DNA of 7,331 bases from Bacteroidia bacterium (lineage in GTDB: Bacteria > Bacteroidota > Bacteroidia > NS11-12g > UBA955), in the NCBI GenBank assembly GCA_020848595.1, contig JADLHV010000120.1, forward strand, positions 1 to 7,331. The letters run 5' to 3'. Both the position numbers and the translations under genes were made by a program. Below are positions 1 to 6,701 of the stretch, one piece after another. The notes under the pieces are model-generated. The model was not told the origin of the DNA. It made no database searches and saw only the letters and a program-made list of their open reading frames with translations. Positions within the stretch are counted from its first letter, which is position 1. Every line of letters starts with the position of its first letter.

Positions 1-3000
1 GCATTCTTTCCATTTATATGCCTCGGTATCTACTATAGTACTTGAATAGTCGAAATGATCCAATGATGACTCATTAATAACTACCACTTCTATCATTGAA
101 GGATAGTACTTGCCATAGAATGTTTGATACACTCCCTGTGCATTATGTCGCCACATACCTTCTTTATTAAAACTGTACATTGAGAATCTATTCCACGCAT
201 ATAAATGAGGTGTGAAATATTCAAATCCAACCCATTGTTTAGCGTATAGATCAAATGTCAGCGTCCAACTTTTATTGCACTCTGCTTTCATTGGCTGGCT
301 GATCATGCATCCATCTGTTCCCTTTACTTTTATATCGGTTCCACTAGACTTATAATCTACTTTTGTCAAAAACACAAATCCATTTTCGTGGTCGATACCT
401 AAGCTATATCCGATACCACCATCTATTTTTTTATCAACTAGATTAAATCCTGGAAATTGCTTAAGCAATTCAAATTCCATGTTCTCGTTAAAAAATTGAC
501 TTACTCCGAAATCGCCTAATGACATTGGCTTTCCAGATCCATCAAATAAATACCAATCCCTTGCATCTCTGTCTGGAAATATATATCCAAATCCAGTAAC
601 TTCTGCAGCATTAGGATCTTTAAGTCCTGCCACTCCTTCTATAACTCCTCCAAACATAGCCAAAGAGCCTGTAAGTAATTTGCCTTCTCCCATTACCTCC
701 ATATCTACGGCTCCTGGATTAGCACTTATTGGGACCAGGTGATCGGTTGTATGAGCATATAATCTGCCAAACATTTCGAATGTCTTCGTTATTGGACCTA
801 GCCCGGCATCTACAAGCAGAAAGTTGTTTGTTTTGAAATTAGCCCAAGAATCTATTGGGCTTCCTTGGTATTGCCTATTGCTATAAACTACTTTATTTGT
901 TTTTTCGCAAGGGCAATTACAAGTAATATATGGGTCCCCCATCCCAAATCCTTTTTCAATATTATTTGGAATAGAATAATCGTGATTTATTTTATGGTAG
1001 TTGTTTTCAAACTGCCTAATCCTGCCTTCTCTCATAGCTCTGTCAGAGGCCCCTCCTGCAATAGGCCCGGAGTGCTTTATATCAGGATATTGTAAATCAA
1101 TGCCTAGCGTTCTGGCTAAGAATTTGTTGTCCTCAGAGCTTGTAGCCCATAGTATTATCCAGGCTATTCCTGCAATGATTTCTATTATACCGATTATAAG
1201 AGCTACTATATTGGCTGACGTCCATCCAATAAATGACTTTGCCATGTCATTTAATCCGTTTATAATCCACGTACCTCCAATTATATAAACAAAATAAAAT
1301 AAAGCAAGCGCAAATAATAATTTTTTGAAACCAGATGGCTTATTCCACGGTATCATTATTCTGTTTAAAAAACCTTCTTGCCATTTGCTTCCCCATGGTA
1401 GTGCTGAATCCCTATTTAATTCTTTTAATCTATGTATGTGAACTTCTCCCAAATCCGAAGCTCCTGTTTGTCTGAAATGCAAGTTGCAGTCAGAATTAAA
1501 ATAGCCGTAATTATTTGTTTTAGCTAATGACGGATAATAGATATCACTTCCCTTTGTGTTTTGGACTCCGTTTCTATCGTTCAAATGAAGTGTGTTGGCG
1601 AATTGGCCTTCATTCCCAGATACAGGAAGTTCGCCCCATCCTTTAACACCAGTGACTTTCCATAGAAATTTAATCAATGGGCCCCATCTGCCAAGGCTAG
1701 CCGTATCAGGGTCTATAGGCAATGAAACTATTACATCAGGCACTTTGTCAGATACATAGCTACTTCTTTTTATCGCGTATCCACCCACAAAGCTGTCTCC
1801 ACATAATGCCTGGCCACCAGTCAATGGATTTCCGTCTTTATCACTTCCTATTTCCAATCCTATTGGAATATATGTTTGTAAAATAGGGCTTCCGTATTGA
1901 TTTGGAATATACCTAACTACTGTAGCGTATTGTACAGCTCCTTTTAAAATCCTTTCAGCATTTTTAGTGTCACCAACAAAAGACTCATCAGTGTATGCAT
2001 TATCTCCAGTAGGTCTTGGAGGAACATTACCTCTGTTTATTAATGGCAGTTTTGGAGATCCCGGGTTTAATTCAATATACGAGCAGCTTTCTTTATATTT
2101 GTTCAATAAAGGATATGTAAACCTGTCGCTATTGCTTAGTGTAGAATTTGCCCTTACATAACTCATGGCTTTTACACACATGACTCGCGGATCCGGATAT
2201 TGAGAAAATCTACTTAGATTTATTGCTTGCCTGGTTCCTTTTTGCTGAAGTCTTTCTTTATAAAAATCAGATGGGATTTCTCCTCTGTCATAAAGTCCAT
2301 ACCTAAATCCTTCTCCGTGTTTTTCGCCCTCTATTATAATTCGGTAAGCATCTAAGCTAGGTCTTCTAAGGTGAAGGTCTGGGCTATGAAACACAAAGGC
2401 AGGAACTGGTATTTCTCCAAGTCCGCCTCTAAAAAACTGGTTATTATTATTGATATCTACGTCGTAGTATTCCGGTCCATTTAGTCCTATTTTAGGGACT
2501 GCATATTGATCGCCACTAACGTCACCAAGAAATAAATTTATTAAATCACCACTCCCTATTACGGTTTTATTACCTTCTGTTCTTTCAACATATGTTCCTG
2601 TGTAAGGATTTATTTTACATAATGGTTTGGGCAGATTTCTAGGAGGTGTTATTCCTTCTATTCTTAAGCCTATCATAAAAACATAGGCTCCATCATCTTC
2701 TAAAGTAGCTCCTTCGTACCTTGAAGGAACGCCATCTTTACCCCCTAAAAAAAACGGAACATTGGAAACACTTGGAGTCCTAAATAATCTTACATTTTTA
2801 CCTGCTTCTTTTCCATAGACATATTCACAGTCTCCAACGGCATCCGTTTCTCCGCAGTTCTTTGTCATTGGATAAATTTCGGTCGTCATCCATACTCCAA
2901 ATTCGCCCTCCGATACTAAAAACGGTTTATATCCTATTATACATCCATGGTGATCAAGAATAGGCTCTTCTTGACAAGGATTTGTTCCTCCACCAATTGT

Positions 3001-3438
3001 TAAATATAGCGGTTCTTGTTCTTTTTGAGTTTCGTATTTTTGATTTTTATCTTGTATGATTGCAGCATCGGCATGATGCCAGGTCCCACCGATACATTTA
3101 TATGCGGTATCTTCTTCGTATCTTATACTGCCTTCTGTGTCGCAAGGAATTTTAGTATCTAAATAGTGAACATTGTCTACCGTTCTTCTACTGCATTTAT
3201 AATTATAATAATCTTCTAGTGCTTTATTTAATTGCCTTCTAATCGCCTCTCTAGCGCCTCCTCCTTTGTATCCATTGGTTTCAAGGGTTTCTTTATTGGT
3301 GCACTCTGCATTATTAGCCGGGTTATTGCTGCATCCATTTCCTGCGCAGCTTCCACCTGAGCAACCACCTCCTTTACACTGGCCACCAGAACATCCTTCG
3401 CCCGAACAACCGTTGTTTATATTGTCGATTAGTCCCAT
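1..3438 (-). CDS. Muzzle / tail stabilisation protein, C-terminal part (crAss-like, P22 gp10-like); 3' end outside window
   Basis: The frame is open from ATG at 3438 to position 1, giving 1146 residues with no stop, so the C-terminus lies outside the window. Residues 178-222 (GEFGVWMTTEIYP, then NVRLFRTP) resemble the part of crAss-like muzzle proteins that normally follows a Trp-rich strand, which here lies in the preceding gene. Residues 836-870 (DPYITCNCPC, VVYSNRQYQGSPIDSW) and 949-1120 (GFGYIFPD, GIGYSLGID, TPHLYAWNRF, MWRHN, FYGKYYPSMIEV) match the conserved C-terminal region as remembered. The protein should form the distal tail assembly that closes the tube and gates DNA. The N-terminus has six Cys-Gly pentapeptides (residues 10-39), and two hydrophobic helices lie at about 706-726 and 741-764. 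The start overlaps the previous stop by one base (TAATG), which suggests coupled translation. The reading frame is certain; the family is likely. Confidence 0.85.
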   Translation of the reverse strand, partial: MGLIDNINNGCSGEGCSGGQCKGGGCSGGSCAGNGCSNNPANNAECTNKETLETNGYKGGGAREAIRRQLNKALEDYYNYKCSRRTVDNVHYLDTKIPCDTEGSIRYEEDTAYKCIGGTWHHADAAIIQDKNQKYETQKEQEPLYLTIGGGTNPCQEEPILDHHGCIIGYKPFLVSEGEFGVWMTTEIYPMTKNCGETDAVGDCEYVYGKEAGKNVRLFRTPSVSNVPFFLGGKDGVPSRYEGATLEDDGAYVFMIGLRIEGITPPRNLPKPLCKINPYTGTYVERTEGNKTVIGSGDLINLFLGDVSGDQYAVPKIGLNGPEYYDVDINNNNQFFRGGLGEIPVPAFVFHSPDLHLRRPSLDAYRIIIEGEKHGEGFRYGLYDRGEIPSDFYKERLQQKGTRQAINLSRFSQYPDPRVMCVKAMSYVRANSTLSNSDRFTYPLLNKYKESCSYIELNPGSPKLPLINRGNVPPRPTGDNAYTDESFVGDTKNAERILKGAVQYATVVRYIPNQYGSPILQTYIPIGLEIGSDKDGNPLTGGQALCGDSFVGGYAIKRSSYVSDKVPDVIVSLPIDPDTASLGRWGPLIKFLWKVTGVKGWGELPVSGNEGQFANTLHLNDRNGVQNTKGSDIYYPSLAKTNNYGYFNSDCNLHFRQTGASDLGEVHIHRLKELNRDSALPWGSKWQEGFLNRIMIPWNKPSGFKKLLFALALFYFVYIIGGTWIINGLNDMAKSFIGWTSANIVALIIGIIEIIAGIAWIILWATSSEDNKFLARTLGIDLQYPDIKHSGPIAGGASDRAMREGRIRQFENNYHKINHDYSIPNNIEKGFGMGDPYITCNCPCEKTNKVVYSNRQYQGSPIDSWANFKTNNFLLVDAGLGPITKTFEMFGRLYAHTTDHLVPISANPGAVDMEVMGEGKLLTGSLAMFGGVIEGVAGLKDPNAAEVTGFGYIFPDRDARDWYLFDGSGKPMSLGDFGVSQFFNENMEFELLKQFPGFNLVDKKIDGGIGYSLGIDHENGFVFLTKVDYKSSGTDIKVKGTDGCMISQPMKAECNKSWTLTFDLYAKQWVGFEYFTPHLYAWNRFSMYSFNKEGMWRHNAQGVYQTFYGKYYPSMIEVVVINESSLDHFDYSSTIVDTEAYKWKEC
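1147..1323 (-). other. Two predicted hydrophobic (membrane-type) helices in the muzzle C-terminal part
   Basis: Residues about 706-726 (core LLFALALFYFVYIIGG) and 741-764 (core IVALIIGIIEIIAGIAWIIL) are long, nearly uncharged hydrophobic stretches separated by a ~15-residue polar loop. The first is preceded by two lysines. Such a helical hairpin is unexpected in a soluble tail tube and could be buried until the tail meets the host envelope. This is seen by composition only. Confidence 0.7.
3322..3411 (-). repeat. Six degenerate 15-base units encoding Cys-Gly pentapeptides
   Basis: Codons 10-39 of the second muzzle gene encode six five-residue units: GCSGE, GCSGG, QCKGG, GCSGG, SCAGN and GCSNN. 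Cysteine recurs exactly every five residues (11, 16, 21, 26, 31, 36), and one more lies at 46. At DNA level the units are 15 bases long but diverged in synonymous positions, so the repeat is kept at protein level or is old. It could bind metal or form disulfide cross-links; the sequence does not decide. Confidence 0.8.
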
Positions 3439-5114
3439 TATTCCACAACTTGTTTAATAAGATCTGAAAAAGTATTAGGAGCGTATAACGGATTTCCATT
3501 TTCATCTTTACATTCTTGACAAGCTTGTGCAAAGTGATATGCTTCAATCTTATTGATTCCATCAAATCTCGTGCTTTTTTCTAGGTCTCCTCCATGTAAT
3601 GCCACAGCATCAACTAAAACTTCTCTAAAGTTTTCACAAATAGCGCGTATCGATGCAGTGTCTTTGCCATTTGATGATCCAATTGCATCATCAACATCAT
3701 TATTTAAATCCTTCAATACTGTTCCAGCAGAAGCGTTCTCAAAAGTGTTATCTGGAACAGGAAGGCCTGTTTTGGGATCAGTTATATATTCTGTAACAAA
3801 GTCGTTATCTTCTATTTCTTCTAATGTATGAGTTCGGTTTTGCCTGCTTGTAAGCCTTGATAGGTCACAAAAAACTTTTGTTGTTTTAGTAGTATCTGTA
3901 ACTTCCCACGCAGGTACTTCGCAATCACAACCGGGTAATCTAATCATTTCCAATTCAGCTGCAGTTGGTTCCCTGTTTATTGCTGCAAAATCAGTTGTTT
4001 TGGTTCCATCGGTATAATTACCATGGATCCCAAACCAGTAGTTTTCATTAGGCCTTAATCCTTTGTATTTGTGTGCATCTCTAGCAGGGACTCCGTATAT
4101 CTGCCAGTAAAATTTAAAATTATTTACGTCTCTTTGCCAATCTATATTATTATTTGCTCTTAAATTATATAATACCAAATGGCTGTCATACTGAGTCAAG
4201 CTTTTTCCTCTGATGTATAAATCATTCCTTTGTAAAACGTCGGAAGGAAGAAGGGATATTTCCCTACCTGTGTCGCCACGATAGTAATAATCTATCATAC
4301 CTTTCCCATATGCCACAGTATCAACCCACTTAAGAACTGGTCTGCCTCCTACAATTGAGTAAATTCCTATGTCGCAAATTCCGTAATCTTTGTGTAGATT
4401 GTCTGTTTTAATGCTTATAGCTTTACCGGAATTAAAACCTGCAATATTGTCTCCTTCAAATCCTTCGCCTATTGGAGTAGGCTGAGATATTCTAAACCAA
4501 TTTGTTGAATTGCCGTCTGCGTCTTTTAATCTTAGAAAAGCCTGATATATTCCATTCGGTAGTCCGGATCCACCACCATCTAAAACCGTTGTTTCAATGA
4601 TACCGATACAATGCTCTCTAAATAATTTTATCGGAGTTGTTTTCCACTCCTTGCATTTATCATCTATATTTAGCCTGTAATAATAATCTCCGTTGCTCCA
4701 ATAAATATGCAACTGATTACATGGCTGCATAACCTTAGCCGTTAATGAATTCCACTCCTGGTCACTAAATAATAGCGGTTCTATTAAATCATTGTCATCT
4801 ACAACTTTAGTATATTGCTTTGTTTTTTCGTTTATGATGCCAATCTCTGAAATTCCAGAATTCATTTTGAAAAAACCTATGTAATAATCCCTTTCCTCAA
4901 TATATATCAAAGACCTTATGATCCCATCTGGCAATGGACACCATAATTCATTAGCGGCCTCATTTATTACTCCTGAGTTTTTTTCTTTATCTGATTTATT
5001 TGTAACAGCCCATGCTTCTCTATATGTGCCTTTTGGCTGCATAGAATGAAGGCTGTCTAAATGCATGCCTTTTTCAAAAGTATTTCTTACAGAGCCTTGC
5101 TTTTTTTCGCTCAT
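3438..5114 (-). CDS. Muzzle / tail stabilisation protein, N-terminal part (P22 gp10-like, crAss-like)
   Basis: This 558-residue protein starts with ATG at 5114, overlapping the previous stop by four bases (ATGA), and ends with TAA. Its N-terminus has the family's opening pattern: a phenylalanine-Lys-Gly-Met-type segment (FEKGMHLD, 13-20), QPKGTYREAWAV (26-37) and GVINEAANELW (48-58). Next come beta-rich segments: GGGSGLPNGIYQAFLRLKD (180-198), NWFRISQP (205-212), a SIKTDNL strand (234-240) and ENYWFGIHGNYTDGTKTTDF (357-376). These fit the beta-propeller-like N-terminal half of crAss-like muzzle/stabilisation proteins. The WEVTDTT strand (403-409) seems to be where the conserved core breaks off; the core resumes in the next gene. 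The C-terminal ~150 residues look like a lineage-specific, partly helical extension ending in a CxxC (ACQEC, 531-535). A CxC lies at 396-398. All 11 tryptophans are TGG. The role in the tail tube is inferred from pattern and gene order. Confidence 0.82.
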   Translation of the reverse strand: MSEKKQGSVRNTFEKGMHLDSLHSMQPKGTYREAWAVTNKSDKEKNSGVINEAANELWCPLPDGIIRSLIYIEERDYYIGFFKMNSGISEIGIINEKTKQYTKVVDDNDLIEPLLFSDQEWNSLTAKVMQPCNQLHIYWSNGDYYYRLNIDDKCKEWKTTPIKLFREHCIGIIETTVLDGGGSGLPNGIYQAFLRLKDADGNSTNWFRISQPTPIGEGFEGDNIAGFNSGKAISIKTDNLHKDYGICDIGIYSIVGGRPVLKWVDTVAYGKGMIDYYYRGDTGREISLLPSDVLQRNDLYIRGKSLTQYDSHLVLYNLRANNNIDWQRDVNNFKFYWQIYGVPARDAHKYKGLRPNENYWFGIHGNYTDGTKTTDFAAINREPTAAELEMIRLPGCDCEVPAWEVTDTTKTTKVFCDLSRLTSRQNRTHTLEEIEDNDFVTEYITDPKTGLPVPDNTFENASAGTVLKDLNNDVDDAIGSSNGKDTASIRAICENFREVLVDAVALHGGDLEKSTRFDGINKIEAYHFAQACQECKDENGNPLYAPNTFSDLIKQVVE

Positions 5115-5821
5115 TTTCTAGTTAAAATTGACATTGTTTGATCATAATAATCAGGAGCATTCTTATTCATGTGTCCAAAATAATTATTATCATTAATAGT
5201 TCGCTTCCATCTATTGCTTAAAAATGACATCCATGCTGTATAAGATGGTGTTTGTAGCTTTTCATTAATTACGCGCTGCAATCTATGTCTCTCTGCTTTT
5301 GCAATATTAAAAGCATTTAAGTCATGCTTGTCTTTGTTTTTTCTATATGCTTTCCATGACATCAATTCTTCAAAATACCATTTAATCCCTTCTATTACTT
5401 CCGGAAGGTCTGGGACCATATTATATCCTTTTTTATCAATCAATTGTCCCATGTATGCAATTAAAAGATCTCCACCTTCTCTATTTAATTTTATTAAGCC
5501 ATTTGAAATAGTATATTCGGTAGTAACATTAGACATTAGCCTTTCGTCTAGGTTCATACACCCTCCAATATGGTAGTTTGCATTATGAAAATTATGCTGG
5601 GCATATTTTATAATATGAAATTCATTATTATATGGAGAGCATAAAAGAGGTATGTTTTCTTTATTCATTCCACCCCATCTATACATGTGATTCATGTGCA
5701 TATATGAGTATTCAGGATGTTGCTGTCTCCATATGTCATCAACATCTATAGTAACCAATGAGTCTCTATGGTCGCATTTTTCTTGATGACACTCTGGGCA
5801 GTCTAGTGTGATATTATACTT
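5111..5821 (-). CDS. Tail ring/connector protein, C-terminal part (in-frame continuation after a TGA)
   Basis: This frame is continuous with the upstream ring-protein N-terminal part and is separated from it only by TGA at 5824-5822. It encodes 236 residues after that TGA and ends with TGA at 5113-5111, overlapping the next start (ATGA). The first possible independent start is TTG at 5758 (215 residues), and the first ATG is at 5701. Both would drop coding-looking sequence: the 21 residues before the TTG include LDCPECHQEKC, and the stretch from TTG to ATG includes VTIDVDDIWRQQHPEY. These segments, together with NANYHIGGCMNLD and LLIAYMGQ.IDKKGYNMVPD, match the remembered C-terminal domain of a ~300-residue tail protein found directly before the muzzle gene in crAss-like phages (ring protein position). 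It probably stacks between portal and muzzle. The four-Cys/His cluster CPECHQEKCDH could bind a metal. Translation could come from readthrough or weak re-initiation, or the gene may be broken. Confidence 0.75.
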   Translation of the reverse strand, partial: KYNITLDCPECHQEKCDHRDSLVTIDVDDIWRQQHPEYSYMHMNHMYRWGGMNKENIPLLCSPYNNEFHIIKYAQHNFHNANYHIGGCMNLDERLMSNVTTEYTISNGLIKLNREGGDLLIAYMGQLIDKKGYNMVPDLPEVIEGIKWYFEELMSWKAYRKNKDKHDLNAFNIAKAERHRLQRVINEKLQTPSYTAWMSFLSNRWKRTINDNNYFGHMNKNAPDYYDQTMSILTRK

Positions 5822-5824
5822 TCA
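5822..5824 (-). other. In-frame TGA inside the ring-protein gene
   Basis: The single TGA separates two halves of what looks like one conserved protein in the same frame, with no insertion or deletion. It is followed by an A (UGA-A), a context reported to favour tryptophan misreading of UGA in E. coli. No other in-frame TGA occurs in the roughly 2,200 sense codons of the window, so a global UGA-to-Trp code is not supported. Readthrough, a recent nonsense mutation and a sequencing error remain open. Confidence 0.7.
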
Positions 5825-6121
5825 GTCACTTCCATCTAATACTTCATGTACCCATTTCGTAACTTGTCCTTTGACAATCGGAGGATTGTTTTGTCCCCTG
5901 TAACATACTTGCAATATAGAACTTAAATCAGAAGGACATTCCACTACATGATCTTTTACCTCTACAAGGGCTACTCGATGGACTAACTGTTCGTCGGTTT
6001 CTATTTTTCTAGCGAATTCAGATATCATTTTTTTGACATAAGTTTCGTCCACCTCGTCAAAATCCCTGAAGCTAATAATATCCTCAATTATGTTACAAAC
6101 CTCTAAAAATCTTGTTTTCAA
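5822..6121 (-). CDS. Tail ring/connector protein, N-terminal part (ends at an in-frame TGA)
   Basis: This 99-residue frame probably starts at TTG 6121: the frame is closed upstream by TAG at 6145, there is no ATG before residue 32, and the TTG overlaps the previous stop as TTGA, mirroring the ATGA overlap further down the operon. It looks like the helical N-terminal domain of head-tail adaptor/ring proteins of the T7 gp11 / P22 gp4 type: helices at about 3-18 and 25-44, a VALVEVKDHVVECPSDLSSI segment (50-69) corresponding to the 'value-then-LP-d' strand-turn of that group, then ILQVCYR. In homologues as I remember them, this domain and the downstream frame form one polypeptide. Here the frame stops at TGA (5824-5822) after DGSD and then resumes in the same frame. 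It may be expressed alone, as a readthrough product of 336 residues, or as a damaged gene. Confidence 0.72.
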   Translation of the reverse strand: MKTRFLEVCNIIEDIISFRDFDEVDETYVKKMISEFARKIETDEQLVHRVALVEVKDHVVECPSDLSSILQVCYRGQNNPPIVKGQVTKWVHEVLDGSD

Positions 6122-6615
6122 TTTCTTATTATTGGGTACGCTCTATAATTTTTTTTATCCGAACTTGAATTTTGCTCTTCTATATATCTTCCTATTTTGC
6201 TTCTTGCTGGTCTTTCAGAATAAAAATAATACAATCCAGCATTAAAGTGCTTAATTCCTTCTTTCTCCCATCTCAATCTAAAAATGGATGCCACACCATT
6301 ATTGTTTTGAACCAGTTTGTAAGATGTGTTACCGTCTTCATCGATCACAAGCTTTTTGATTCTTTTCCTTTTGTTTATTTCTTCACCCATGTATAAAATC
6401 CCCATGTTAAATGGCAACTTAAATACATAATGATCTTTATAAATAAGCTCCAGTATTTCTTCGTTAAACAATTTAACAACAAGAGAGTAAGTCTTTTTAT
6501 TTATTCTTTTCTCTCCTTTGTCCAAATTGCACACATATCTAGCATATTGATATAATTGATCTGATGTCAATCTATTGTATCTTGCAGCTATCTTAATTGG
6601 TTGATCACAAGGCAT
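6118..6615 (-). CDS. Conserved crAss-like structural-module protein of unknown role
   Basis: I chose ATG 6615 (165 residues); a TTG at 6621 would add two residues, and the frame is closed by TGA at 6639. The pattern of an N-terminal helix with RYV (26-28), then LFNEEILELIYKDHYVFKLP (49-68) and MGILYMGEEINKRKR (71-85) recalls a small family seen in tail modules of Bacteroidota phages: an 'N..I...I..G..F.LP..LG...I.K' core, then a basic linker, a strand ending in an R-x-R-W motif (RLRWEKEG, 113-120), an aromatic strand LYYFYSERPAR (128-138) and a short tail. There are no membrane segments or catalytic motifs. It ends in TGA, overlapping the TTG of the ring gene by three bases. Position directly before the ring protein suggests a virion or assembly role, but the sequence does not define which. 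Some relatives carry vague 'regulator' labels that I would not transfer. Confidence 0.68.
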   Translation of the reverse strand: MPCDQPIKIAARYNRLTSDQLYQYARYVCNLDKGEKRINKKTYSLVVKLFNEEILELIYKDHYVFKLPFNMGILYMGEEINKRKRIKKLVIDEDGNTSYKLVQNNNGVASIFRLRWEKEGIKHFNAGLYYFYSERPARSKIGRYIEEQNSSSDKKNYRAYPIIRN

Positions 6616-6701
6616 TTGCAAATATATATAATCAATTCATAGCGATTGTTATATATCCACACGTATTTGTTTTTTTTAAACTTGGGTTTGATTTATATAA
6701 G
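6616..6701 (-). other. AT-rich intergenic gap before the tail operon
   Basis: This is the only untranslated gap between the flavodoxin-like gene and the overlapping tail genes. It contains a run of eight A on the minus strand, alternating AT, and a TATATTTG (6626-6619) that fits the Bacteroidota -7 consensus TAnnTTTG, but no TTTG sits at the matching -33 distance and it lies almost on the start codon. A promoter for the tail genes is possible here but not shown. Confidence 0.3.

Noticed and set aside
865..1288. Plus-strand open frames of 76 and 95 codons, including hydrophobic stretches
   Set aside because: They lie entirely opposite the long muzzle frame; their hydrophobicity reflects the complement of the real membrane-type region.
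1967..2161. Plus-strand 64-codon frame
   Set aside because: Antisense to conserved muzzle sequence, no recognisable motif.
3266..3457. Plus-strand 63-codon proline-rich frame
   Set aside because: The Pro/His/Gln repeats are just the reverse complement of the Cys-Gly array on the minus strand.
3374..3565. Minus-strand 63-codon frame over the muzzle gene junction
   Set aside because: It overlaps the end of one well-supported gene and the start of the next in a third frame and has no coding character.
3553..3831. Plus-strand 92-codon frame
   Set aside because: Antisense shadow of the first muzzle gene's C-terminal region.
1..6121. Genome-wide UGA=Trp or UAG=Gln code, as found in some crAss-like phages
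   Set aside because: The two muzzle genes (over 1,700 codons) contain no in-frame TGA or TAG, tryptophan is always TGG, and TGA also serves as a plausible overlapping stop at 5113-5111 and 6120-6118.
5328..6396. Plus-strand frames at 5328-5576 and 6172-6396
   Set aside because: Antisense shadows of the ring-protein and the conserved 165-residue genes.
6614..6623. Ten-base palindrome ATTTGCAAAT over the start of the 165-residue gene
   Set aside because: Short and AT-rich; expected by chance in such sequence and without a second copy to suggest an operator.
6619..6626. TATATTTG as a Bacteroidota -7 promoter box on the minus strand
   Set aside because: No TTTG box at the -33 distance, and it lies almost on the start codon, so it is mentioned only as a weak possibility.
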